From positions 52,369 to 116,368 of the forward strand of contig CAIQCK010000055.1 in NCBI GenBank assembly GCA_903870275.1: a stretch of DNA of 64,000 nt, in the 5' to 3' direction. The first letter of the stretch is position 1. The number at the start of each line of letters is the position of its first letter. Source of the stretch: an uncultured bacterium (GTDB lineage: Bacteria; Verrucomicrobiota; Verrucomicrobiia; CAIQCK01). This document shows positions 24,185-32,696 of this stretch, one piece after another. A program made the position numbers and the translations under genes. The notes under the pieces were generated by a model. That model had not been told where the DNA came from. It worked only from the letters and a program-made list of their open reading frames with translations, and did not search any database.

Positions 24185-26962
24185 TCAGTGCATCAACTCT
24201 TCCAGCGCCTTGCGGTCTGTGCCGATCTTGGTGGCTTCGCCGAAGACCTTTTCCTTCTTCGCGAGGTATTGCTCGAAAGTTTGCCGGGAGATCGTCGCCG
24301 GCTGGTTCACCATCTGCGTCAGCGTCGTGATGTATTCAGTGATGACCAGTTTCAAATCCCGCGTCTTCGGATGGATGCGGAAATGCAACCACGCCAGCCG
24401 CGCCGATGCCGTCTTGATCGTCTCGTCCGAAATCTTCGCTATCTTGAACCGGCGAAACTGCGTCGGGTCCGGGTCCTTGTTCAACAGCACCGGCAGCAGC
24501 GCGCCCGTCGCGTTCCAGATTTCATCCAGCGAGGTCTCCAGCGTCAGCGTCGGCGCAAGCTGGTTGTTTGCCGCCCGCAGCATGAACTCCGCCGACAGGT
24601 GATTCGGCGCCAGCCGCAGCACCTCCCGTAACAGTTGGTTCACCTGGGGATTGCGCAACGCCGTGGCCGTCGCGTTCGGTCCGAGGTCGGTCCTCTGGGA
24701 GGCGGGCAGCAGCCGCGCTTGCGCATCGGCGAAGAGCGCCAGCGCCTTCGTCAAATTTTCCGGCCGATCTTGCCGCGCCAGTGCAGCCGCCTCATCCAGC
24801 GTGCCGATGGAGAATAGCTGCGTGCCCCAAAGCATCGTGGGCGTGTAGAGCAACACCAGATCGTTGAGGCTCTCCTTGTTTGCCGCGGGCACGGCCACGA
24901 TTCGGCATTTCTCCAGAACCGCCCCGCGAATCTTCTCCGCCACCGCGCCCACCTCGCGAATCTTGCCGTCCACCGTCACGTCGCCGGTCATGGCGAAGGC
25001 GGGATCAATCTGCATTCCATCCAGCAGCGACAGCAGCAACACGGAGAACGCGCCGCCGGCGGAGCCACCTGCCTGCTTGGCGTATTTGTTGGCATAGCTG
25101 AACCGGATCTTGTGGCCCGCCTGCCAGACCGGATAGCGCACCTTCAGCAGCCGCTCCGCCTCCTCCATCGAAATCCGCGTGTCCTTCTCAACCTCACCGG
25201 TGAAATCGCAGATCGTTTCAAGGTCGCTGGAGACTCTCTCGGCGGTGGCAATGATGTCCTGCGCGCTGCCCACCCGCAGCCCGGTGTCAGTGTGGACAAC
25301 GTAAAGCCCCTTGATGCTGCTCTGGTTCTTCGCAAACTTCTTGGCGTCTTTCTGAAGCTCGCGGTCGGCGGCAGTCATTTTCTTTTCATCGGAAGGAGTT
25401 CTTGCCATCGCTACCCCATTTTTGAATGACGTTCCGCTTCCACCGGGCACGCCACAACAGACCCGGAAGCCAAACTGATTTTCTGCACCATCCGGCTTGC
25501 ATTGCCGCCGCACAGCGCATCGCTGAAAACTAAGGTAATGCAAACAGGAACCACCTCGCAGTATCTTGGAACTGGGATTCCCCGAGTAGCAATCTGGATG
25601 CGCTTGCGCTGGATCAGCTTCGTCAAGGCACCATTGCCAAACATTTCCCAGCATATCCGCCAAGCCAAACCCGTTACGACCACGAGCACCAAAACTATCC
25701 ACAGGCGAAATAAACTCAAAGCCATCGGCTGTTCCATAAAAGTTCAGCCGTTTCTCGCAACCGTCGGTTTCGTCACCCCACCAAAACTTCGTTTGCTTGC
25801 CTGCCCGGCAAGCGTATTCCCACTCAGCCTCCGTCGGCAGCCGATAGACCATACCTTTCGGCAGCCTGCTCGACTTGGTTTCTGATTCCGTTAGCCAGGC
25901 ACAGTAGGCCACCGCGTCATTCCAACTCATGCAACAGACGGGATGATCTTCCTTAATTACAAAGCGTGCCTTGGGCAGCCGCCAAGTATCCTTCGTGCCT
26001 TTATCCGCATCGGTGACGTAATGCGTTGCTTCTACGAACTTGCGCCATTGGCCCACGGTCAAATCCGTCCGGCCCAGCCAGAAGCCCCCATTGATGGCTG
26101 TTCTGCGCGGCTGATCGCCCTCTTGGTTTGTCCACTGTACACTGCAACCGTTGGCATTGGCCCACGCTCGTTCCTCCGCCGTGCTTCCGAGCATGAACTC
26201 TCCCGGAGGAATCCAGACCAGTTCCATGCCGGTGGAGGTGGTCATGGTGGTGCCAGTGGCTGCTGGCGACGGGGCAACGGGGGCAACGGCGGCGGCGTTT
26301 CGGTTGGGTTGCGATCGGGCTTTCCCTTTGCCTCTGATTTCCAAAACGTCCATTTTGACAAACGTCGTGAGTGTCCCGTCGCTTCCCACGGCCAGAAAAT
26401 TTGCAGTCGGCAATTCCCAAGTGGACACCACTTTGGCATCCGTATAATCCGTCGTCCACCGGTTGATCAGTTTGCCGTCCAGGTAGGAGGCGACTCCTCC
26501 GTCGCGAACTCTAAGCACCGAGGTGTATTCGCGGTTGAACTCGAGATTTCCTCCGAATTGATATTTTTGGGGGTTGTACTCCATGCGCCGGGATCTGACG
26601 CCGGGAAAAGAACAACTGGAGGGGCCGCCCATCATCCAAAACGCACAACAGCCACTGTGGGTGATGAATTGTGCGACGGACGGAATGCCTTCCGAACAGA
26701 CAAAGACAATGCGGAAATCATAGTCGGCGGGTGGTTCGTAGGGGATTTGTATTCTCGCCTGCCGGCTCCGGTCGGAGATCAGTTTGCCGCCTTCCATTTT
26801 CCACTCTCCCTTGACGGCGTCATTAGCCGGATCAATGAGCGGCAGCAGATTCACGGCGCGCGCCCAAGCCGCATCGGCAGGCGGCAACGTCTGTGCGGCA
26901 TTCGAGGCGGGACAGGCCAACAAGAATGCGGCGGCGAAGGCGGAGAGGCAAACTCGGTTCAT
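24185..26962 (-). CDS. Exported SUMF1-domain / Lon-type S16 protease fusion protein
   Basis: 925 residues from ATG 26962, preceded by a strong gaggag; the frame opens 11 codons earlier. Layout: signal peptide 1-23; lectin-like (LamG/DUF1080-like) region 35-212; Ala/Pro linker; SUMF1/FGE fold 246-503 (GMELVWIPPGEFMLGS, RLPTEAEWEYACRAG, GNVWQWC, LRGGS, FGFRVC); Lon proteolytic domain about 545-705; helical tail. In the Lon part the nucleophile fits Ser634 (GGSAGGAF) and the base Lys677 (GAVAEKIRG), 43 residues apart as in Lon, with FAMTGDVTVDGKI between. No AAA+ ATPase is present. The FGE copper cysteines after RGGS are absent, so sulfatase activation is unlikely. An internal ATG at 25408 could start a separate Lon-like protein, but it lacks a good ribosome site. 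Confidence 0.82.
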   Translation of the reverse strand: MNRVCLSAFAAAFLLACPASNAAQTLPPADAAWARAVNLLPLIDPANDAVKGEWKMEGGKLISDRSRQARIQIPYEPPADYDFRIVFVCSEGIPSVAQFITHSGCCAFWMMGGPSSCSFPGVRSRRMEYNPQKYQFGGNLEFNREYTSVLRVRDGGVASYLDGKLINRWTTDYTDAKVVSTWELPTANFLAVGSDGTLTTFVKMDVLEIRGKGKARSQPNRNAAAVAPVAPSPAATGTTMTTSTGMELVWIPPGEFMLGSTAEERAWANANGCSVQWTNQEGDQPRRTAINGGFWLGRTDLTVGQWRKFVEATHYVTDADKGTKDTWRLPKARFVIKEDHPVCCMSWNDAVAYCAWLTESETKSSRLPKGMVYRLPTEAEWEYACRAGKQTKFWWGDETDGCEKRLNFYGTADGFEFISPVDSFGARGRNGFGLADMLGNVWQWCLDEADPAQAHPDCYSGNPSSKILRGGSCLHYLSFQRCAVRRQCKPDGAENQFGFRVCCGVPGGSGTSFKNGVAMARTPSDEKKMTAADRELQKDAKKFAKNQSSIKGLYVVHTDTGLRVGSAQDIIATAERVSSDLETICDFTGEVEKDTRISMEEAERLLKVRYPVWQAGHKIRFSYANKYAKQAGGSAGGAFSVLLLSLLDGMQIDPAFAMTGDVTVDGKIREVGAVAEKIRGAVLEKCRIVAVPAANKESLNDLVLLYTPTMLWGTQLFSIGTLDEAAALARQDRPENLTKALALFADAQARLLPASQRTDLGPNATATALRNPQVNQLLREVLRLAPNHLSAEFMLRAANNQLAPTLTLETSLDEIWNATGALLPVLLNKDPDPTQFRRFKIAKISDETIKTASARLAWLHFRIHPKTRDLKLVITEYITTLTQMVNQPATISRQTFEQYLAKKEKVFGEATKIGTDRKALEELMH

Positions 26963-27048
26963 GATCTCCTCGGGATGAATCTTGCTGCGCAGCATATCGC
27001 ATCGGCGGGCGGAGACAAGGACGAATGGCGGAGAAGCGGGGGAGCGGA

Positions 27049-27204
27049 GCGGCGGAGTGATGGAGCAATGGAGTGGTGGAGTGGTGGGAACGGCACCGGC
27101 CCGCGAAACACGCTAAAGGACGCTAAAGAAAAACTGTTTTGACAGGATTTACAGGATTTGCAGGATGGGAATGTCGAACCGGCCACCCTGTTCATCCTGT
27201 CTTC
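27049..27204. repeat. Cluster of three dispersed repeat types
   Basis: In order: tandem ggagtgatggag/ggagtggtggag units, cgctaaagga units, and a gacaggatttacaggatttgc series at 27141-27165 whose first eight bases pair with atcctgtc at 27194-27201. Each type resembles gene-border fillers seen elsewhere in this window. Confidence 0.7.
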
Positions 27205-27260
27205 TTCCCTTCAAACCGTTCGTGCCAGAATGTGCGCTGGAAAAAAACAACATATTTCTC

Positions 27261-27288
27261 TTGACAGAATAGAGAAAATATCTATATT
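27261..27288 (+). promoter_or_regulatory. Sigma-70-type promoter
   Basis: TTGACA at 27261-27266, a 16-base spacer and TATATT at 27283-27288, in a distinctly AT-rich patch. The nearest real gene downstream is the Gfo/Idh oxidoreductase at 27840, which would give a leader of about 540 bases; a short RNA or an untracked small product is also possible. Confidence 0.6.
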
Positions 27289-27839
27289 CTGCGCCCGACG
27301 ATGAAAGAAGAAAAAATAGAAGTCAGAAGTCAGAGATCGGAAGATGGGAGGCCTTCGGAAAACAGGGAGGCAGCCACGATGAGAAAGATGGAGAAGAGGC
27401 AAGATCATGGACTTGTATCCGATGATTCCGTCCAAGTCGTGATGCCGGAACTGGTTCTGCCGACGCTACGGCCAATGTGCAAAACGAACCCAAATGATGA
27501 TCGTGGTCAAGACCGGGAAACCTCGTTTTTCCAGTGGAAAATGAACATTTCGGGTTGAAGATGTCCCGGTGAGAAAACATGTTTTTACGAAACGAACCCA
27601 AATAGAGAATTACAAAATACGTGGTGGCATGGCTTTGTGAAAAAACCGATGTTGAAACGAAACAAAACGAAGCCAAATAAGCCAAAGTGAATCCGACTTT
27701 CCCCCAATATTCGGCCAAATCCGAGTCGATCCGGCCACATCCGACCGCTGAATACCCGTTGCGGAAGGCTTGCACTCTGCCACGAAGTAGTGTTTTCTGC
27801 GCGGGTGTCCAAACCGGGAACAATCAGAATAGAACCAAC

Positions 27840-29126
27840 ATGAACGACCAACCCAACTTCACCCGACGGGAATTTCTCAACACCACCGGCGCCACGGCGA
27901 CGGCGCTTGCCGCCGCCTCGGCTTTCGCGCCGGCCATCCTCAGCGCCAAGCCGGCGGGCGAGACCATCGGCGTCGGCTGCATCGGCCTCGGTACGCGCGG
28001 CGGCGACCTCATCAACGGCGTGGTCAATTGCGACGGTGTGAAGGTGGTCGCCGTGTGCGACGTGTATGGGCCGCACCGGCAGAAGGGCGTCGAGCGCAGC
28101 AAGAATCCCGACGTGAAAACCTACGTGGACTACCACGAGCTGCTCGCCGACAAGAACGTGGACGCCGTCGTCATCGGCGCGCCGGACCACTGGCATTGCC
28201 AGATGGTGCTCGACGCAGTGAAGGCCGGCAAAGACATCTACTGCGAAAAAGGTTTCTCGCGCACGCTTCCGGAGGCGAAACTCATGCGCGCCGCGCTCAA
28301 GAAGAGCAAGGTCGTGTTCCAGCTCGGCCACCAGGCGCGGCAGAACCTCTGCGCGTTGCAGGCGAAGGAACTCATCGCCACCGGCGCGCTCGGCCCGATC
28401 ACGCTCGTGCGCACCGGCCGCTTCGGCAACAACGACATGTCGCACCCGATCTGGCGCTGGTATGGCTATTACAACCAGTGGGAGCATCCCGATCCCGCGA
28501 AGGTCGTCAAGGACGTGGACTGGAAACTCTGGCTTGGCAAGTCGCCGAACATACCGTTCAACGAGCGGCATTTCTGGCATTGGCGCTGTTACTGGCGCTA
28601 CGGCACCGGCCAGGCGGGCGACCTGCTCTCGCACGAGATGGACTACGTCCAATACATCCTCGGCCACGGCATTCCCGACACCTGCTCGTGCGTGGGCCTC
28701 AACGCGCTGCTCAAGGACGACCGCGAAGTGCCCGACACGTGGGCCACGACGTATCAATTCAACAAGCTGGGCCGCACCGTCACGTTCACCGGCAGCATGA
28801 ACAGCAGCGTCGGCCAGCCGGTGGAGATTTGTGGCAAGGACGCCTTGCTCCGTTTCGACGGCATCGCGCACGATTCCACCAGTTTCACCCTCGTTCCCGA
28901 AGGTCACAACGAGCGCAAAGACCTGCCGAAGGGTTATGTGCGCGGCAAGACGCCGCGCCAGCCGAACCACATGCAGGATTTCATCAATTGCGTCCGCAAC
29001 CGCGGCACGCCCAAGTGCGGCGTGGACGAGGCGTTCGTCGAGATTGCCACCTCCCTGATGTCCATCGAGTCCTACGTGAGGCGGCGGCAGGTGCGTTGGG
29101 ATGCGGCCGAGGAAGAGATCGTGTAA
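27840..29126 (+). CDS. Tat-exported Gfo/Idh/MocA-family oxidoreductase
   Basis: 428 residues from ATG 27840. A twin-arginine signal (FTRREFLNTTGATATALAAA) is followed by the Rossmann entry IGVGCIGLGTRGGD near 43-56, then the conserved DAVVIGAPDHWHCQM and YCEKGFS segments carrying the family lysine region EKP-like (here EKG). The C-terminal domain includes WRWYGYYNQW and a closing PNHMQDFINCVRNRG. Such proteins use NAD(P) to oxidise or reduce sugars or myo-inositol relatives, possibly carrying a bound cofactor across the membrane. The replacement of the usual EKP by EKG is worth noting. The long repeat-rich leader upstream holds the only obvious promoter. Confidence 0.88.
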   Translation: MNDQPNFTRREFLNTTGATATALAAASAFAPAILSAKPAGETIGVGCIGLGTRGGDLINGVVNCDGVKVVAVCDVYGPHRQKGVERSKNPDVKTYVDYHELLADKNVDAVVIGAPDHWHCQMVLDAVKAGKDIYCEKGFSRTLPEAKLMRAALKKSKVVFQLGHQARQNLCALQAKELIATGALGPITLVRTGRFGNNDMSHPIWRWYGYYNQWEHPDPAKVVKDVDWKLWLGKSPNIPFNERHFWHWRCYWRYGTGQAGDLLSHEMDYVQYILGHGIPDTCSCVGLNALLKDDREVPDTWATTYQFNKLGRTVTFTGSMNSSVGQPVEICGKDALLRFDGIAHDSTSFTLVPEGHNERKDLPKGYVRGKTPRQPNHMQDFINCVRNRGTPKCGVDEAFVEIATSLMSIESYVRRRQVRWDAAEEEIV

Positions 29127-29445
29127 CGCCGCTCTTTGAAAACGAAACGCGTCAGTTAGGGAGCGTTCGCGCGGAACGGCTATCGCGGCACGCGAAAACA
29201 TTCGCGCCGCCGTTGGCTGGGGAGTCGTTGGCTCTTCGCTTCACACAACTATCCCCGGTTTTTTCCGGGGGTAGTCAGAAATGGGAATTTGAAAACCGGG
29301 GATGTTACATCCCCGGTTTTCTGAAGGAAGACGCACCCCGGAGGCCGGTTCTTCACGACTCGAGGAAAGTCCCGTATCCTTCAGACTTGATATCCCGGCG
29401 TCTTTTGGCACTCTCGGCGCACTGCCACCACAAGGAACCTCCATC
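29127..29445. other. 319-bp intergenic region with two hairpins
   Basis: No gene seen. The only structures are the two ccccgg hairpins at 29249-29274 and 29292-29320. The rest, including the stretch before the Shine-Dalgarno of the next gene, shows nothing recognisable. Confidence 0.6.
29249..29320. repeat. Paired ccccggtttt hairpins
   Basis: Hairpin 1 at 29249-29274: ctatccccgg, six T, ccgggggtag. Hairpin 2 at 29292-29320: 14-base perfect arms aaaaccggggatgt/acatccccggtttt around one base. The first could act as a terminator for the Gfo/Idh gene. A similar cccccggttttcaggggg element lies at 40532-40549. Confidence 0.7.
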
Positions 29446-30048
29446 ATGTTACCCGAAAAGCGGCTTCCGATCAGTCCGATCACCGTCGTGCGTATCCATT
29501 ACGTCAAAGAGGGCTGCGAGGAGCAGTTTGAAACGGAAATGAAAAAATACGCGCGAGAGTTTGGCGCAGTTCCTGGAAATCTCGGGGTCAACATTTTTCG
29601 GCCGGGAAAACACCCTGACGGCGTGTACCGGATTGTTTACAAATTCGCATCACAAGAGGAACTCGCTCGGTGGCACGAGTCCCCAAGTTACAAACAGTGG
29701 ATGGCAGCCGAACAGGCGCTTGTCATCGCGCCGCCGGCAACACGGACACTGACAGGACTCGAAACCTGGTTCACCCTCCCCGGACAGGAGGTGGTAAAAG
29801 CGCCAAAAAAATACCGCCAGGCAATCGTGACCTGGATTGGCGCATTGCCAGTGGTGATCGTGATTACACTGCTGACAAATCCATTTCTGAAGTCGCAACC
29901 CATGATGGTCCAGAAAATCGCCTTTGTGTCGCTCCTCGTCCCGCTGCTTACCTGGGTCGTCATGCCATTGCTCACGAGAGTGTTTGCCCGTTTTCTGTAT
30001 GAAGGCGAAGACGTTTCCCCGAAGCCGGGACGTGAACCGGTCCGGTAA
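29446..30048 (+). CDS. Membrane protein with ABM (antibiotic biosynthesis monooxygenase) domain
   Basis: 200 residues from ATG 29446 with aaggaa upstream; the frame opens earlier at 29302 but runs through the hairpins. Residues 12-98 form a dimeric alpha/beta-barrel ABM domain (ITVVRIHYVKEGCEEQFETEM, YRIVYKFASQEELARWHESP). Two hydrophobic helices follow at about 126-146 (VTWIGALPVVIVITLLTNPF) and 156-180 (IAFVSLLVPLLTWVVMPLLTRVF). This ABM plus two-helix layout is common in uncharacterised bacterial proteins; the barrel probably faces the cytoplasm. The redox role, if any, is unknown. Base composition is lower in GC than the flanking oxidoreductases. Confidence 0.82.
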   Translation: MLPEKRLPISPITVVRIHYVKEGCEEQFETEMKKYAREFGAVPGNLGVNIFRPGKHPDGVYRIVYKFASQEELARWHESPSYKQWMAAEQALVIAPPATRTLTGLETWFTLPGQEVVKAPKKYRQAIVTWIGALPVVIVITLLTNPFLKSQPMMVQKIAFVSLLVPLLTWVVMPLLTRVFARFLYEGEDVSPKPGREPVR

Positions 30049-30175
30049 TCCCGCATTCCCAATTCGTCTTTGTATTTCGGTATCTCAGACGATGGGCCAC
30101 GCCTGAGTGTCATCAATCAGCGCTTTTTTTTGCCCGTCGAAAGCCTCTTTTGCCATCAGGAGGCGCGCCAGTTGT

Positions 30176-31045
30176 TTATCGCGAACCGGGCAGCGCGAAA
30201 ATATTCGCGCCGCCGCCGGCGGCTTGGAGCGCCAGGGCAGCCAGCGCCGTGAGATGAACCTGCTGCCGCCAGCTTCCGTCGTTTTCCTGCCGCGACTTGA
30301 GTGCCGCGGCGAATGGCACCGCCGGCTTGGAGAAAATCTGGAAGCAGAGAATGGCGAGCGCCAGCGACAGCGCGGACTTGTGGTCCTGAAGTCCTTTGTC
30401 CAAGAACGCCAGGCCGCGCTCCACGGTCGGGCGCGCGGCGGTCGAGTCCTGCAACGCCATCGCCGCGAGCGCGGTGGTGGGCAGGAAACCCGGCAACGCC
30501 GCGTCGTAAACGAGGCGGTTGCCGTAGTTCCAGCCGCCGTCCTCGCAGACGCGATCCAGCAGCAGCCGCTCCGCCTCCGCGACGCGCGGATCCCGGCCAT
30601 GACCCGTGAGCTTGAGCGCCAGCAGCGCGTAGCACGTCGGCTCGACCCAACTGAAAGTTTTGCTGGCCCAAGGCCAGCCTTGCAGCGAACCGTCGAGAGT
30701 GTTCTCCTTGTTCTGGACCGTCCGCTCGCCTTTCCAGACGAGCAACCAGTTGACCGCCTTGTCCCGCAAATCACTGCGCACTCCCAAACGCGTCAGGGCG
30801 ATCACCAGCAGCGACGTGCACCAATGCGGCTGGTTGTCTCCGGCGAGCGTGAGCGCGCCGTCGCCGTTCATCCGCGACTCCAGCCAGCGGATCGCCGCCT
30901 CGCGCGCCGCCGCCGCTTCGCGCACACCGGCCAGCGCCATCAGGCTGAGACACGTCGGCTCCGGCGACGGCGATGTTCCAGGCCGATACGGCCAACCGCC
31001 GTTCGCATCGCTGGTTTTCAACAAGAAGTCGGCGGCATCTGGCAT
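30176..31045 (-). CDS. Prenyltransferase/squalene-cyclase-like alpha-barrel repeat protein
   Basis: 289 residues, no signal peptide. Repeated QW-like units are visible: DANGGWPYRPG (13-23), LQGWPW, CEDGGWNYGNRL and NDGSWRQQ, each followed by helices rich in L and A (SLMALAGVREAAA, TCYALLALKLTG, TTALAAMALQD). This pattern fits the terpenoid cyclase/prenyltransferase alpha6 barrel. It is half the length of a squalene-hopene cyclase and lacks a DxDD motif, so it is probably a non-catalytic or modified barrel, as found near cytochromes in PVC bacteria. The tetraheme cytochrome and AKR genes lie directly upstream on the same strand and may be co-transcribed. Confidence 0.72.
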   Translation of the reverse strand: MPDAADFLLKTSDANGGWPYRPGTSPSPEPTCLSLMALAGVREAAAAREAAIRWLESRMNGDGALTLAGDNQPHWCTSLLVIALTRLGVRSDLRDKAVNWLLVWKGERTVQNKENTLDGSLQGWPWASKTFSWVEPTCYALLALKLTGHGRDPRVAEAERLLLDRVCEDGGWNYGNRLVYDAALPGFLPTTALAAMALQDSTAARPTVERGLAFLDKGLQDHKSALSLALAILCFQIFSKPAVPFAAALKSRQENDGSWRQQVHLTALAALALQAAGGGANIFALPGSR

Positions 31046-31136
31046 GGGAGTATCCTAGTTCAATTGGGCGTCATCGCAAGACTCGCGTGCGATTCCACAT
31101 CGCCGTTGGCCGGTGGGCATCCGGCGAAGAGAACGC

Positions 31137-31628
31137 CTATTTCCACTTGCACTTGCGTTTCGCGAGGCGGTGTTTGCCGTGGCAATCGGTGCACGTTTCC
31201 TTTCCGCTTGCATCGGCGAAGAAATCCTTGTGGGCGTCGTTGGTGATCTTCTCCCTGGCATGGCAGGTCATGCAAAACGGGTTGATCTTTGCCCGCGGAT
31301 AGATGATGTCCGGCGCGGTGCCGTTGCCGCCCGAAGCCCAGGACTCGTCGGCGATGTGCGCGTCACAGACGCCGTGGCATTTGGCGCAGCCGATGCCGGC
31401 CCTGGCGTGGATGGTCACCAGTTTTTCCTGCGCGAGGTTCAGGTGGCACACCTGGCAACGGCTGTTGTCGGCGCCGGGCTTGGCGGACGGCTTTGACTCC
31501 GCGTCATCGTCGAGAAGCAGCAGTGGCTTGGCTTTCGGTGAAGGTCTCCCGTCGGACGCGGGCTTCGGCGAGTCCGCCAGCAGAACGATGGCTGGAACCA
31601 GAACGAACAACGAGGGCCAGAATCTCAT
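31137..31628 (-). CDS. Exported tetraheme cytochrome c
   Basis: 163 residues with signal peptide (PSLFVLVPAIVLLADS). Four CxxCH haem attachment sites: CQVCH 58-62, CAKCH 81-85, CMTCH 119-123 and CTDCH 146-150, with additional histidines (H74, H91, H133, H153) available as distal ligands, as in cytochrome c3/NapC-like small multihemes. It is a periplasmic electron carrier. The C-terminal tail is basic (KHRLAKRKCKWK). It lies 16 bp downstream of the AKR-fold gene and 91 bp upstream of the cyclase-like gene, same strand. No terminal oxidase or reductase is seen nearby, so its partner is unknown. Confidence 0.88.
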   Translation of the reverse strand: MRFWPSLFVLVPAIVLLADSPKPASDGRPSPKAKPLLLLDDDAESKPSAKPGADNSRCQVCHLNLAQEKLVTIHARAGIGCAKCHGVCDAHIADESWASGGNGTAPDIIYPRAKINPFCMTCHAREKITNDAHKDFFADASGKETCTDCHGKHRLAKRKCKWK

Positions 31629-31644
31629 GCGTCGCGCGTTTCGC

Positions 31645-32661
31645 TCAGACGTATTCCCAGTTTCGCAGCCACTGATAGTGGCCCGGCAGGTTGGCCAGCA
31701 TCTCGCCGTTGAGGCTGTGAAGCTCGGCCTTCTCCTTCACGTCCAGCTCGCGGCGCTCTTTCACGGCTTGGGCCACGTTATCCACCTCGGCGACGCTGTG
31801 CATTCCGGGAATGGGAATGACGGTGTTGGTGCGCAGGATGTAGCGGATGGCGAGGCGGGCGCGGTTGTAGTCCTCCTCCTTCTCGCCCGTGAAGAGCGAC
31901 CCGGCCGCGAACGGCTTGATGCCAAAGGCGCCCACGTCGCATTTCTTGAGCGCCGGGAACAGGCTGTCCGTCGGCGCCTTCTTGCTCATGGTGGTGAAGG
32001 GGAAGCAGACGACGTCAATCTGCGGGAAATACTCGATCATGAACTTGATCCAACGGCGGTCGTGCGTGGAGAAACCGACGTGGCGGGCTTTGCCTTGTTT
32101 TTTTGCTTTTTCCAACGCATCCACGATTTCGGCGGCGGTGTCGAACGTGTGCCGGCCGCCCGGTTCCATGCAGGTGATGCGCCACAAATCGGTGTATTCC
32201 TGCCCCGAGTCCCGGAGCAATTCATCGAGCGACTCCAACAGCCTCTTGGAAGAGCGATAATTTTCGTTGCGCACCTCCTTGGCGCCATTCGAAAGGGCGA
32301 GATACATCTTGTCGCGCCGGCCTTTGAGCGCGCGGGCGTCGCGTTTCACTTCGTTGTCCCAGCAGGCGTCAATGTAGTTGATGCCCGCCTCGATACAGCG
32401 GCTGATCACCTCAGCGCGCTCCTTGTCGTTGCTGCGCGAGTGCCCGCCGAGACAGACCGCCGAGACCATCAAGCCGGTCTTGCCCTGGCGGCGGTATTCC
32501 ATGTCCGGGTTGTAATTGAGGATCTTGGACGTGTCGGCCGGTTTAACCGCGTCGGCCCGGGCGCTCTGTCCGGCCAGACCGGCCACGCCCGCCGTGAGGC
32601 CGGCAGCCACCATCGTCGCGTCCTTTACAAACTCACGCCGCGTGATTGGTCCTTTTTTCAT
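31645..32661 (-). CDS. Tat-exported aldo/keto-reductase-fold protein with altered active site
   Basis: 338 residues. A twin-arginine signal (ITRREFVKDATM) leads into an AKR barrel (RRQGKTGLMVSAVCLGGH, INYIDACWDN, IPIPGMHSVAEVDNVAQ). Of the usual Asp-Tyr-Lys-His tetrad only Asp98 is evident: the Tyr position reads Asn103, the Lys position Ser124 and the His position Thr163 (DLWRIT). Ordinary NADPH-dependent carbonyl reduction therefore seems unlikely, although the fold and the C-terminal cofactor region persist. The C-terminal 60 residues (AVKERRELDVKEKAELHSL) are as in other exported AKRs. RBS aaaggaag precedes ATG 32661. It is followed by the tetraheme cytochrome, hinting at an electron-transfer context. 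Confidence 0.85.
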   Translation of the reverse strand: MKKGPITRREFVKDATMVAAGLTAGVAGLAGQSARADAVKPADTSKILNYNPDMEYRRQGKTGLMVSAVCLGGHSRSNDKERAEVISRCIEAGINYIDACWDNEVKRDARALKGRRDKMYLALSNGAKEVRNENYRSSKRLLESLDELLRDSGQEYTDLWRITCMEPGGRHTFDTAAEIVDALEKAKKQGKARHVGFSTHDRRWIKFMIEYFPQIDVVCFPFTTMSKKAPTDSLFPALKKCDVGAFGIKPFAAGSLFTGEKEEDYNRARLAIRYILRTNTVIPIPGMHSVAEVDNVAQAVKERRELDVKEKAELHSLNGEMLANLPGHYQWLRNWEYV

Positions 32662-32696
32662 CGCTGACTTCCTTTCTGCCTAAACCCGTCCAAAAA

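Larger units (their letters stand above)
26963..27839. other. 877-bp gene-free region rich in repeats
   Basis: No convincing gene. It contains the 'ggagtggtggagt' series (27049-27089), a 'cgctaaag' series (27099-27130), the gacaggat/atcctgtc inverted element (27141-27201), a consensus-like promoter (27261-27288), a 'gtcagaagtcagag' direct repeat near 27320, and a ggaaac/gttttttcc hairpin near 27515. The 85-codon frame at 27301 reads through these repeats and is rejected as a gene. Confidence 0.65.

Noticed and set aside
24185..26962. Interpretation as formylglycine-generating enzyme
   Set aside because: The two copper-binding cysteines after RGGS are absent and no sulfatase is nearby.
27301..27558. 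85-codon frame after the strong promoter
   Set aside because: It reads through repeat motifs (gtcagaagtcagag), has no ribosome site of note and no protein-like pattern.
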